This document shows positions 10,546-20,450 of a DNA stretch of 64,000 nt, piece by piece (position 1 is the stretch's first letter; every line of letters starts with the position of its first letter). Origin of the DNA: Bacteroidales bacterium (GTDB taxonomy: Bacteria > Bacteroidota > Bacteroidia > Bacteroidales > JAFGUD01); NCBI GenBank assembly GCA_016938685.1, contig JAFGUD010000235.1, forward strand, positions 1 to 64,000, given 5' to 3'. Under the pieces are notes generated by a model. That model had not been told where the DNA came from. It made no database searches and saw only the letters and a list, made by a program, of their open reading frames with translations. Position numbers and translations under genes: made by a program.

Positions 10546-11886
10546 TTATTTAAACCATTTGGCTATTTTTGAACTAAACCCCGGCAAACAAAAAACAACA
10601 ACTTTATCATCAGGCAGTAATTGAGTGTCCCCGACCGCAATAAAAGGCATTTCTTGTCTAACTATACCTCCGATTATTGCTTGCTCAGGAAAGTCCAAAT
10701 CTTTAATGGGTTTACGAATAACCTTAGAACTATTGTGAACTACAAATTCTAGTATTTCAGCCTGCGTGTCTGTAAAATACTGAATACTAAGAACTTCTGC
10801 ATCAATCACAAGAGCAAAAATTTTACTGGCAGCAATAAGTTTTTTATTAACAACATAATCAATCTCAGATGATTTCGCTAAATCAAAATAATCAATATTT
10901 TCTATTTCTGCAAAAGTATTTTTTACACCAAGTTTCTTCGCCAACATACAAGAAAGCATATTTATTTCAGAATTTCCGGCAACTGCAATAAAGGCGTCTG
11001 TTTTACCAATCCCCTCATCAAGTAAAAAATCAGCAGTTCTGGCTTCCGAATTTAAAACAAGAGTATCTTTTAACATATCAGCAATCTCAAAACTTTTGTC
11101 TCTAAGTTTTTCAAACAATTTTACATAACAATGCTTTTCTAATAATTTTGCAACCTTAACACCAATTCTACTACCACCCAAAATCATTACATTTTTTATA
11201 TCGTGTTCATGTTCCCCTATAATAGAAGACACAATAGTTCTACCTTTATCATCTGTAATAATGTACAAAATATCATTAAGTAAAATAGTATCTTTTCCTC
11301 TTGGGATTATTGTGTCAGACTCACGAACAATAGCAACAATTCTAGCAACAACCCCCGGGAAAAGCTGAGCAATATCACTCAAGTTTTTGTTAACAAGATC
11401 CGACTTTTCTGTAATACGAATAGTATATAAATTAAGTTTTCCGGAAGCAAAGCTTATTGTTTTCAATATTCCCGGCTGCTTTAAATGATTATAAATTTCT
11501 TCACTCGCTAGAATTTCGGGATAAATAAGAATATCCACACCTAAATCCCTTAACATTTGCTCATTGTCTTCAACCAAATACTCTGAATTATCAATTCTGG
11601 CAACAGTTTGTTTTGCACCTAATTTTTTCGCTAAAATTGCACTTAATATATTTGTTTCCTGATAATTAGACACTGCAATAAATAATTTGGCCTTCCCAAT
11701 TTCAGCTTCTTCAAGTATCTGACGAGAAGATGCAGTTCCAAAAACAGTCATAACGTCATAATGAGATGCAATTTCGTGTAAATTATCTCTATTACTATCA
11801 ATAATAACAACATCATGATTATTATCAGTAAACATTTTAACTAAATGAGTACCAACATTTCCGGCTCCGGCTATAACAATTCGCAT
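10546..11886 (-). CDS. trkA: Trk system potassium transporter subunit TrkA (start revised from 11946)
   Basis: MRIVIAGAGNVGTHLVKMF Rossmann start; two RCK-N/RCK-C modules. Confidence 0.92.
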   Translation of the reverse strand: MRIVIAGAGNVGTHLVKMFTDNNHDVVIIDSNRDNLHEIASHYDVMTVFGTASSRQILEEAEIGKAKLFIAVSNYQETNILSAILAKKLGAKQTVARIDNSEYLVEDNEQMLRDLGVDILIYPEILASEEIYNHLKQPGILKTISFASGKLNLYTIRITEKSDLVNKNLSDIAQLFPGVVARIVAIVRESDTIIPRGKDTILLNDILYIITDDKGRTIVSSIIGEHEHDIKNVMILGGSRIGVKVAKLLEKHCYVKLFEKLRDKSFEIADMLKDTLVLNSEARTADFLLDEGIGKTDAFIAVAGNSEINMLSCMLAKKLGVKNTFAEIENIDYFDLAKSSEIDYVVNKKLIAASKIFALVIDAEVLSIQYFTDTQAEILEFVVHNSSKVIRKPIKDLDFPEQAIIGGIVRQEMPFIAVGDTQLLPDDKVVVFCLPGFSSKIAKWFK

Positions 11887-12068
11887 TCTAAAAAAATTTT
11901 TCAATAATATAAATACTCTACTTTGAATATATTTGACAAAAAGCAAAGAAAATTTCGGAGCGCAAATTTACTAATATTTAAACAAAATACAATCAAAAAA
12001 GAAACTGTTAAGCCTCAAAAAAAGTGATAATATTTGTTAATTGATAAACAAAAATTGACAATTGTTTT

Positions 12069-12076
12069 TATATTTG
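12069..12076 (+). promoter_or_regulatory. Bacteroidota-type -7 element TATATTTG
   Basis: TTGAC-N12-TATATTTG upstream of the DUF2723 gene. Confidence 0.45.
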
Positions 12077-12118
12077 CCGAGTTTTAAGCAATAATATACT
12101 AAATCAAAAAATAGAACA

Positions 12119-15100
12119 ATGACTGATTTTAAGAAATTTAACTTAATCGGAGGTTGGATAGTTTTTGCTATTGCAGCATTTACATATATTTCGACAATGG
12201 AGCCGACTTCCAGTCTGTGGGACTGCGGAGAATTTATAGCAACATCATACAAATTAGAAGTAGGACATCCTCCGGGAGCACCTCTTTTTATGATGATTGC
12301 AAAAGTTGCGTCACTACTTTCCTTTGGTAATCTCACAAAAGTAGCAATGACAATGAACTTAGTTTCTGCATTATCAAGTGCATTTACAATATTATTCTTA
12401 TTTTGGTCTATAAGTTATATTGCCAGAAAAATAATTCTTAGAAATTCAGACGAAAAAGTTCTTTCAAAAGGTCAATTGTACGCAGTTATTGGAAGTGCTG
12501 CTGTGGGAGCTTTAGCATATACATTTAGCGATTCATTTTGGTTTTCTGCAGTAGAAGCAGAAGTTTATGCAATGTCATCTCTATTTACGGCGGTAGTTTT
12601 TTGGGCTATCCTGAAATGGGACGAACAAGCGGACGAACCACATTCTGACAGATGGATAATACTAATAGCTTATTTAATGGGGCTTTCAATTGGAGTTCAC
12701 TTACTTAACTTGCTTGTAATTCCTGCAATAGCATTGGTTTACTATTTCAGAAAATTCAAACCAACAATAGGAGGTTCTTTTTTAGTGCTAATTGGGTCAG
12801 GAGTTGTTCTTCTTTTTGTTATGTACGGAGTAATTCAAGGATTAGTTGGGGTTGCTTCCGGATTTGAAAAAATGTTCGTTAACTCATTCGGATTACCTTT
12901 TAATTCAGGGCTATTATTCTTTCTTGTAATACTTATCGGTGCTATAGTAGGACTTTTATATTGGACAAAGAAAAATTCAAAACAAGTAATACATACTTCT
13001 CTGTTAGCATTTTTAGTGATAATAATTGGATATTCTTCATTTGCAATGATAATGATTCGATCTGCTGCAAATCCTCCAATTGATGAAAACGACCCTGAAA
13101 ACACATTTGCTTTAAAATCATACTTAAATCGCGAACAATACGGTGACAGACCACTTATTTCGGGGCAATACTACGATGCTGATGCAGTTGATAAAATAGA
13201 CCTTTTCACTTATGTTAGAAGTGGGGAGAAATATATCAAAGTTAAAAAAACAAACCCAAAATATTTGTACGACCCCAAAAGAACAACTATTTTCCCAAGA
13301 ATGTACAGTTCAAGTCCTGAACATATTCAGGCATACAAAACATGGGGGAATGTTAAAGGAAGTAAAGAACCTACTTTTGCAAACAATATGGTTTTTTTCA
13401 TGAATTATCAGGTAGGTTTTATGTATTTTAGATATTTTGCCTGGAACTTTATAGGAAAACAAAATGATATTCAAAATCACGGAGGTCCACTAAACGGAAA
13501 TTGGTTAAGTGGAATACCTTTTCTCGATAAAATTGTTTCTCCACAAGAAGATATACCAGATAAATGGAAAAACGAAGAATCAAGAAACACCTATTTCTTC
13601 TTACCTCTAATTTTAGGGATTTTAGGTTTTGTTTTTCACTTAAGCAAAGAAAAACAATCATTTTGGGTAGTCTTTTTATTATTCTTCATGACAGGTATAG
13701 CAATTGTTTTATATCTAAACCAAACCCCTTATCAACCACGCGAACGGGATTATGCTTATGTCGGTTCATTTTACGCTTTTTCTATATGGATTGGCTTAGC
13801 TGTTATTGCGGCTTACGATGCTATTAAATTTATTAAAAATAACGCAACAAGAGCGATTGCTGTAACCGCAGTAATGCTTCTTGTTCCTGTACTAATGGCT
13901 TTCCAAAACTGGGATGACCATGACCGTTCAGGAAGATATCACACATTGGCTTTTGCTTCAAATTATCTAAATTCTTGCGCTGATAACGCAATCTTATTCA
14001 CTTTTGGAGATAATGACACATTCCCATTGTGGTTTGCTCAAGAAGTTGAAGAAGTTAGAACTGACGTTAGAGACGTAAATCTTAGTCTTTTCAGCACAGA
14101 TTGGTACACGAACCAAATGAAACGTAAAGCATACGATTCCGATCCAATTCCTGTTTCATTAGACGAAAGCACTTATTTAGTTGGAACAAGAGACGTTGTT
14201 TTTGTTAAAGACAATCCAAATGTATTATTTGAGGAAAAATATCAAGCTAACAAAAAAGAGCTTGAACCATTTTATATTGACTTATACAACGAAATGATGA
14301 TTGTTGTAGAAAACTCTAGTTTCAAAACACAATATCCTTCTGACTATGAAACATTATCAAAAGGATCAAATTCATTAGGATTACAAGGTTTTATAGCTTT
14401 TGTAAATACATTAAGCGCTAATGCTGAAAAATTGGGAATTGACAAAGAATCTATTGAATCTTTAAAAACAAATGTTAATAATTTTACACAAAAAGTAGCA
14501 GATTCTTATGCTCCTATCGATGCTGTTATGAAATTTGTAATTTCTGATGATCCAAATACAAAATTGGGTTACGGAGATGAGAAAGTTGATTATTTGCCAA
14601 CAAAAAAATTACTTATTCCTGTTGACAAACAAAAAATTATTGATTTAGGATTTATACCTAAAGAAGACGAAGACAAAATTGTTGACAACGTTAAGTTTAC
14701 CATAAACAAACAATATTTGCTTAAAGCACAATGGTTAATTCTTCAAATGCTTGCAGAAAACAACTGGGAACGACCAATTTATTTTGCAACAAGTATTGGA
14801 AATGAAAATTACATGGGATTAACAAGTTATTTCCGTTTAGAAGGATTTGCATACAGATTAGTACCTATTAAAACTCCTCCGAAAGAACAAGGTGTGTTTG
14901 GGGATATCAATACAGATATTCTTTATGACAATGTAATGAACAAATTCACCTGGGGAAATATTAACGAACCAGGATACAATGTTGATCATTATGTAGAAAG
15001 GACAATTGCTGTGATGGACATTAGAGATTTATTCCATCGTTTAGCAAAAGCCTTAGTTGAAGAAGGGAAAGAGGAAAAAGCATTAGAAGTTCTAAATAAA

Positions 15101-15424
15101 GTAGTTGAAGTTCTTCCTGATTATGCAATTCCTTATGACTATTCAATGTTACCAATTATCGAAGATTATTATTTAATAGGTGAATTTGAGAAAGGAAATC
15201 AAATAGCTTATGTAATTCTGGACAATTATGCTCAACAATTGCAGTATTTCTCTCATTTTAAAGGTGAACAAGCAACATTTATTGAAAGAGATCAAACAAT
15301 TGCGGTTTATGTGCTTCAACAACTTTATGCTTATGCAACTGAATACGAACAAGAAGAGTTATTGAACAAAGTAGCTCCTATATTTCAAGCAAATATAGAT
15401 AAAGCAAATTTTAACATGCAATAG
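12119..15424 (+). CDS. DUF2723 family multi-TM protein (O-mannosyltransferase-like)
   Basis: Characteristic WDCGEFIATSYKLEVGHPPGAPLFMMI, YQPRERDYAYVGSFYAFSIWIGL, FGDNDTFPLWFAQEVE. Confidence 0.92.
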   Translation: MTDFKKFNLIGGWIVFAIAAFTYISTMEPTSSLWDCGEFIATSYKLEVGHPPGAPLFMMIAKVASLLSFGNLTKVAMTMNLVSALSSAFTILFLFWSISYIARKIILRNSDEKVLSKGQLYAVIGSAAVGALAYTFSDSFWFSAVEAEVYAMSSLFTAVVFWAILKWDEQADEPHSDRWIILIAYLMGLSIGVHLLNLLVIPAIALVYYFRKFKPTIGGSFLVLIGSGVVLLFVMYGVIQGLVGVASGFEKMFVNSFGLPFNSGLLFFLVILIGAIVGLLYWTKKNSKQVIHTSLLAFLVIIIGYSSFAMIMIRSAANPPIDENDPENTFALKSYLNREQYGDRPLISGQYYDADAVDKIDLFTYVRSGEKYIKVKKTNPKYLYDPKRTTIFPRMYSSSPEHIQAYKTWGNVKGSKEPTFANNMVFFMNYQVGFMYFRYFAWNFIGKQNDIQNHGGPLNGNWLSGIPFLDKIVSPQEDIPDKWKNEESRNTYFFLPLILGILGFVFHLSKEKQSFWVVFLLFFMTGIAIVLYLNQTPYQPRERDYAYVGSFYAFSIWIGLAVIAAYDAIKFIKNNATRAIAVTAVMLLVPVLMAFQNWDDHDRSGRYHTLAFASNYLNSCADNAILFTFGDNDTFPLWFAQEVEEVRTDVRDVNLSLFSTDWYTNQMKRKAYDSDPIPVSLDESTYLVGTRDVVFVKDNPNVLFEEKYQANKKELEPFYIDLYNEMMIVVENSSFKTQYPSDYETLSKGSNSLGLQGFIAFVNTLSANAEKLGIDKESIESLKTNVNNFTQKVADSYAPIDAVMKFVISDDPNTKLGYGDEKVDYLPTKKLLIPVDKQKIIDLGFIPKEDEDKIVDNVKFTINKQYLLKAQWLILQMLAENNWERPIYFATSIGNENYMGLTSYFRLEGFAYRLVPIKTPPKEQGVFGDINTDILYDNVMNKFTWGNINEPGYNVDHYVERTIAVMDIRDLFHRLAKALVEEGKEEKALEVLNKVVEVLPDYAIPYDYSMLPIIEDYYLIGEFEKGNQIAYVILDNYAQQLQYFSHFKGEQATFIERDQTIAVYVLQQLYAYATEYEQEELLNKVAPIFQANIDKANFNMQ

Positions 15425-15444
15425 ACAAAAAAAACAATAAATAT

Positions 15445-15475
15445 AAAGCCAATTCCATTGAATTGGCTTTTTTTA
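15445..15475 (+). terminator. Rho-independent terminator
   Basis: AAAGCCAATTC-catt-GAATTGGCTTTTTTT. Confidence 0.85.
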
Positions 15476-15583
15476 TATAATAATTTAAAACGGCATTAAA
15501 TATAATTCAAAAAAAAATATTTTAAATTCAATGTTTGATTTTTATTGATTTTTTGATAATTTTACACAATAAAGCACTCACAA

Positions 15584-17722
15584 ATGGAACAACCCGAAAT
15601 AATAAAAAAATTAGCTGAAAGTTTAAATTTTGAGTTTAATGAAGTTAGCAGTGTACGTAGTATTTTCTTTGATTTAGCTGAAAAAGAAGCAACATATTCG
15701 CTAAATAATTCAAACGAAATTATCGGTCTTAAAATCAAAGGTTTTGAACTTCAGGAAATTCCGGATGAAATTACAGAACTAAAATCTCTTTCAGTTTTAA
15801 ATTTCAGCAGAAATAAATTTTCAGATCTTAATCCTTTAAAAAGTCTATTTGAACTAACTGCTTTGAACCTAGACGACAACAAAATTTCGGACTTAGAACC
15901 AATATCTAATCTTCTGAAAATAAAATGGTTAAACCTACAATTTAATGAGATTTCAGACATAAATTCGGCATATAAATTAAAGCAGTTACGAAAACTTTAT
16001 CTAGATAATAATTCCATTAACAATATCAGCGGAATAAGCCGATTAACATATCTCACGGAATTATCGCTGGTTTCAAACAATATAAAAGACATTAAACCTT
16101 TAACTTATAACAATAACCTAAAAAAACTGGATCTTTCAAACAACAAAATAATTGATGTTTCCGAAATAATTAAACTTACAAATCTTGAAGAATTAAATAT
16201 TTCCAGAAATAAAATTACTGTAGTTCCTGATTTAAGAGCAATACGAACACTTGTTTCATTTAAAGTTTCATATAATAAAATAAAATCGACCAAAGTTTTT
16301 GAAGGGCTTAGATGTTCAATTGATGCAAATGGAAATCCAATAAAAGATGTCTATATTTTTAACGAACCACAAAAAGGTGTTTTGTATATTGATGGACTTA
16401 CCAATATTACTGCAAATATTTTAGACCAGATTGTTACAGAAAAAGGATCAATGGCAGGAATTTTCGGTAAATGGGGACGAGGAAAAACTTTTTTCTGGAA
16501 AGTGCTTCGCACCAAAATGGAGCAAAAAAATTATCAGATAGTAGAATTTTTAGCTTGGAAATATCACGACACACCTGCTTCTTGGGCATATTTATACGAG
16601 GCATTCGCAAAAAAATATTTCAACAAACCTCAAAATAAATTTTCATTAAAATGGATTTCGTACATTATAAAAATAATAATCACAAATTTCCGAAGAGAAC
16701 CAATTTTAAATTTTTTTCGCCTTATTATCGGCGTTTTTGTTCCTATAATGCTCTATTTTGGAGTTAAAAGAAACATTGACAATTTTAGTGGTAATTTTGA
16801 ATTTTTAGATGGACTGGAATTTAATATTGGATTTTGGGGTACTTATATCTCGGTTATAGGTTATTATTTTTCAAAGATATACAGCCTTAATATGCCTAAT
16901 ATTTTCAAGCGAATTTCCGCCAAAAAATTTGAAAATTTACTGGGAATGCAAGCAACAATAGAAAAAGAATTTGTTTTTTTGTTCAAAACATGGAAAAAGA
17001 AAGTTATTCTTTTTGTTGATGACCTTGACAGATGCAGCGAAGACCACATTCTGAACATCATCGACTCTTTACGAATAATGACTGAAAATCAAATAATATC
17101 AGAAAATTTAACCATTTTAGCCGCTATTGACGAAAGAATATTAAAGCGCGTTATCAAAAATAAATACAAAGAAATGGTTGAGGACGATAAACAAATTATT
17201 CATAACCTCACTCGCGAATACCTCGATAAATTATTTCTTTTCGGCATAAAACTTTCAGCTTTAAGCAACGAAGAAAAAATAGATATTTTTGATAATTACA
17301 CAAACAATCTTCAAGTTCTTTTTGGTTCTCTAACCTACGATATGAACGATAAAAACTTTGACACAGAAATACAACGTGTTTACAGAGAAGACTTTACATT
17401 TATCAGAAAATATCTAAAACTTGTTACAGAAATTACACCACGACAAATCAGAATTATTTACAATAAATATATTTTAGCCAACGAAATATTAAAATTAAAA
17501 TCGAATCAAATAGAATTAAGCAATGACCAAAAAGAAATAATTATTGCTCTAATAATGTGGTTTTCAATAGAAAGCAAAATAGAAGACTTAAATTCATTTT
17601 TCAAAAATGTAACTGAAACCGAAGACAAATTCACGCTAAAGTTATTTAACAAAGAATTTGAATCAAGCGGTAAAATGTGGCACAAATACATAGACATTGT
17701 TCGCGCTACGGTTCCTTATTAG
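15584..17722 (+). CDS. Leucine-rich-repeat (SDS22-like) + KAP family P-loop NTPase
   Basis: About 8 22-residue LRRs (LTALNLDDNKISDLEPISNL...); Walker A GIFGKWGRGKTFFWKVL; two TM-like segments (IIGVFVPIMLYFGV; FNIGFWGTYISVIGYYF); Walker B KKVILFVDDLDRCSEDHIL. Confidence 0.85.
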   Translation: MEQPEIIKKLAESLNFEFNEVSSVRSIFFDLAEKEATYSLNNSNEIIGLKIKGFELQEIPDEITELKSLSVLNFSRNKFSDLNPLKSLFELTALNLDDNKISDLEPISNLLKIKWLNLQFNEISDINSAYKLKQLRKLYLDNNSINNISGISRLTYLTELSLVSNNIKDIKPLTYNNNLKKLDLSNNKIIDVSEIIKLTNLEELNISRNKITVVPDLRAIRTLVSFKVSYNKIKSTKVFEGLRCSIDANGNPIKDVYIFNEPQKGVLYIDGLTNITANILDQIVTEKGSMAGIFGKWGRGKTFFWKVLRTKMEQKNYQIVEFLAWKYHDTPASWAYLYEAFAKKYFNKPQNKFSLKWISYIIKIIITNFRREPILNFFRLIIGVFVPIMLYFGVKRNIDNFSGNFEFLDGLEFNIGFWGTYISVIGYYFSKIYSLNMPNIFKRISAKKFENLLGMQATIEKEFVFLFKTWKKKVILFVDDLDRCSEDHILNIIDSLRIMTENQIISENLTILAAIDERILKRVIKNKYKEMVEDDKQIIHNLTREYLDKLFLFGIKLSALSNEEKIDIFDNYTNNLQVLFGSLTYDMNDKNFDTEIQRVYREDFTFIRKYLKLVTEITPRQIRIIYNKYILANEILKLKSNQIELSNDQKEIIIALIMWFSIESKIEDLNSFFKNVTETEDKFTLKLFNKEFESSGKMWHKYIDIVRATVPY

Positions 17723-17891
17723 TGAAAAGTTGAAAGAAAGAAAATGGAAGAAAATATTGAACGTTAAAAATTAAAAACTTGACGAACTCAACTAACTATA
17801 TTGAACTTTTTTGTATATTTATCGCAAGAAAAATCAGTTAAACAGTAAAGTTTGGACTACTTTTTGACTATTTTATAAAAACATTAAAATT

Positions 17892-18500
17892 ATGACAGAA
17901 AATCAAAATATTAGACAAAACGTAAAGCTTTATTTAAAAAACAGAGATTATAAAAAAGCAATTGAATACCTTGATACACATGCAGAAACAGAAAATGTAA
18001 AAAATAAAATATCAACCAATCTTTCAGAATACAAAACCCTTGAACAAAAGCTAAATAAAAGTCAAATTGATAATAAATCTTTTTTTTACGGTGTAAATAA
18101 AGTTGTAATGGATATTTTGGATATTATTGACGAAATTACCGGAGAACCTGAAAATGACTGGGATTTTATTGACGAACTTAACAGCACTTTAAAATTTAAC
18201 CTTGTTGATGCTCCTGAAAATGGCATGAAACAACAACAAGACTTGCATGAAAATTCTAACAATTTTGACAAAATTCATTTAAAAAAAGAAGATATTAAAG
18301 ATCAGGAAATCAGCCTAAAAGACACTATACGAAAACTCATAAATCAACTCCACAAATACGAAGAAATGGAAATTTCAGCCACTGATGCCGAGGAAAGAAA
18401 AAGATACCACGATATTATTGACGGAATTAACAGTCAAATACTTAGCTATTCAAAAAAATTAAAAGAACTAATACCCGAAGAAAAAACAAATGTCAAATAG
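17892..18500 (+). CDS. EAD11-like (effector-associated domain) protein with C-terminal coiled coil
   Basis: VKLYLKNRDYKKAIEYL...LSEYKTLEQKLNKSQIDNKSFFYGVNKVVMDILDIIDEI fits my recollection of the EAD11 helical pattern; C-terminal heptad-rich segment. Confidence 0.55.
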   Translation: MTENQNIRQNVKLYLKNRDYKKAIEYLDTHAETENVKNKISTNLSEYKTLEQKLNKSQIDNKSFFYGVNKVVMDILDIIDEITGEPENDWDFIDELNSTLKFNLVDAPENGMKQQQDLHENSNNFDKIHLKKEDIKDQEISLKDTIRKLINQLHKYEEMEISATDAEERKRYHDIIDGINSQILSYSKKLKELIPEEKTNVK

Positions 18501-19527
18501 AAATTTTCAAGACGACACCAAAACACCTATTAAAAATGGTCTTTTTCAATTCGGCACATACAATAAATCTTTTGATAACATTAACCTGCTCGAAGCAAAA
18601 AAACCTCTCGGAAATTTCAGTCCGCTTTTTCTAAAAAAGTTCAAATTGAAAGAATGGCAAGCTTTTCAGATTGGAAATGAACGTTTTTTTATTCTTGTAG
18701 CTATTTATAATGCCAAATTTACCGGAGTTGTACAATTTTTTATTTATGATAAAATTGAAAACAAACAATATTTCTACAAAATACAACCTTTGCCAATTAA
18801 TTTAAAAGTCCCCGATAAACTCACAAATTCCGTAGCTGAATATAAATCTTCAAATTTTCATATCAAAGCAGAATATTCTGCAAAAGGAGAAATTATAGTA
18901 AAGGCTTCTAGCAATAATTTAACTAAATTACCAAATTTTGAAGCTGAATTTTATGCTGATTTGAACGAAAACACTCCCCAAGTTGTTTGTGTTCCATTTG
19001 GTGAAAATAGAGGCATGTATTCACAAAAATCTGCCTTGAAAACGAAAGGAAAACTCAAAATTGGGAATGAAAATTATGAATTTAAGCAAGAAAACAGTTT
19101 CCTGATACTAGACGACCACAAAGGATATTACCCAAATCCGATGATTTACGATTGGTGTACAGGCGCAAAAAATGACAACAATAAATTAATTGCTTTCAAC
19201 CTAACAGATAATCAATCAATTGATTCCGAAAAATTTAACGAAAATTGTATTTGGATAGACAAAAAAATTCATCTTCTGCCACCTGTGAAATTTACACGCC
19301 CCGAAGGAGTTCAAAAAACGTGGATAATAAAAGACAAAAACGGAATGATTGATATTGAGTTTACACCAACTGTAAAAAATGAATTTATACTAAACTTTCT
19401 TGTGATAAAATCGGATTATTACGGTCCTTTTGGACACTTCAAAGGTTATATTCAACCCGAAAATTCAGAAAAAATAATAATAGACGGATATTTTGGAATG
19501 GGAGAACAAAAATATATTCGTGGTTAA
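18490..19527 (+). CDS. DUF2804-like protein
   Basis: YDWCTGAKNDNNKLIAFNLTDN...ENCIWIDKKIHLLPPVKF...FGHFKGYI...IDGYFGMGEQ; overlaps the upstream ORF by 11 nt. Confidence 0.65.
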   Translation: MSNRNFQDDTKTPIKNGLFQFGTYNKSFDNINLLEAKKPLGNFSPLFLKKFKLKEWQAFQIGNERFFILVAIYNAKFTGVVQFFIYDKIENKQYFYKIQPLPINLKVPDKLTNSVAEYKSSNFHIKAEYSAKGEIIVKASSNNLTKLPNFEAEFYADLNENTPQVVCVPFGENRGMYSQKSALKTKGKLKIGNENYEFKQENSFLILDDHKGYYPNPMIYDWCTGAKNDNNKLIAFNLTDNQSIDSEKFNENCIWIDKKIHLLPPVKFTRPEGVQKTWIIKDKNGMIDIEFTPTVKNEFILNFLVIKSDYYGPFGHFKGYIQPENSEKIIIDGYFGMGEQKYIRG

Positions 19528-20276
19528 AACCACTTTTTGCGTAAAACAAACCACGAAAATTTCAGTCCATTTCTCACATGAATAAATGAAGTAGTCAAAA
19601 ACCCGTAATATTTTGACATGATTCTAAATCTTTCACGTAAACTTTTAATCAAACGTTTTTTTGTAAGTCCACCATCAAGATATCTTATAATTGTTTGATT
19701 TGTATTTTGTATATTTTCGGCATTTTTCATTATACGCACGCACCAATCAAAGTCGCTGGAAAACTTGTATTTAAGATTATAATTTGGTGCTAATTTTCGG
19801 GCAGGAATAAAAGCCTGATGACTAACAAGCATTCCGTTTTTGAACGATTTCCAATCGAGTTTTTCGGGAGCAGAAAGTCTGCGTTTGCCTTTAATTTCAC
19901 CTTGTTCATCAATTATTACAGTTTCGCCGTAAAAAATATCAACTTGCTTATTTTCAGCAGAAGCAAACATTTTTTCAACTGTTGTTTCATCAAAAAACAA
20001 ATCTCCTGAATTAAGAAAACAAATATAATCACCGGAAGTTTTCTGCAATCCTTTGTTCATGGCATCATAAAGACCTTTGTCAGGTTCGCTATTCCAAAAA
20101 TCTAATTTATCATCATACTTTTTAATAATATCAACGGTACCGTCATTTGAGGCACCATCGATAATTATGTATTCTATTTTATCGTACGTTTGTGACAAAA
20201 CAGAATTTATAGTTTTTTCGATGTGTATTACATCATTAAAAACAATTGTAACTACTGATAACTTCATAATATTCAA
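19524..20276 (-). CDS. Family 2 glycosyltransferase
   Basis: LSVVTIVFNDVIHIEKTINSVLSQTYDKIEYIIIDGASNDGTVDII; SEPDKGLYDAMNKG; GDYICFLNSGD. Confidence 0.93.
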   Translation of the reverse strand: MNIMKLSVVTIVFNDVIHIEKTINSVLSQTYDKIEYIIIDGASNDGTVDIIKKYDDKLDFWNSEPDKGLYDAMNKGLQKTSGDYICFLNSGDLFFDETTVEKMFASAENKQVDIFYGETVIIDEQGEIKGKRRLSAPEKLDWKSFKNGMLVSHQAFIPARKLAPNYNLKYKFSSDFDWCVRIMKNAENIQNTNQTIIRYLDGGLTKKRLIKSLRERFRIMSKYYGFLTTSFIHVRNGLKFSWFVLRKKWF

Positions 20277-20324
20277 TAAACAATCAGAAAATTTTTCAAT
20301 CGGTGAATAATCAATAAAAAAAAC

Positions 20325-20446
20325 AAATATTTACACATTGACAGATTGAAATATTGACTGATTAAAATATTTACACATTGACAGATTGAAATATTCACTG
20401 ATTAAAATATTTACACATTGACAGATTGAAATATTGACTGATTGAA
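20325..20446. repeat. Three tandem copies of a 40-bp unit
   Basis: TTACACATTGACAGATTGAAATATTgACTGATTAAAATAT recurs at 20331, 20371 and 20411 (exact 40-nt period, one internal G/C substitution). Confidence 0.9.
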
Positions 20447-20450
20447 AAAT

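Noticed and set aside
12037-12336. 99-aa minus-strand ORF overlapping the DUF2723 start
   Set aside because: Antisense shadow of a strongly supported gene; no independent signal
16105-16293. Minus-strand ORF inside the LRR region
   Set aside because: Shadow ORF from repetitive LRR codons
20325-20446. Considered as a CRISPR array
   Set aside because: Units are contiguous 40-bp tandem copies with no variable spacers, and no cas genes are present
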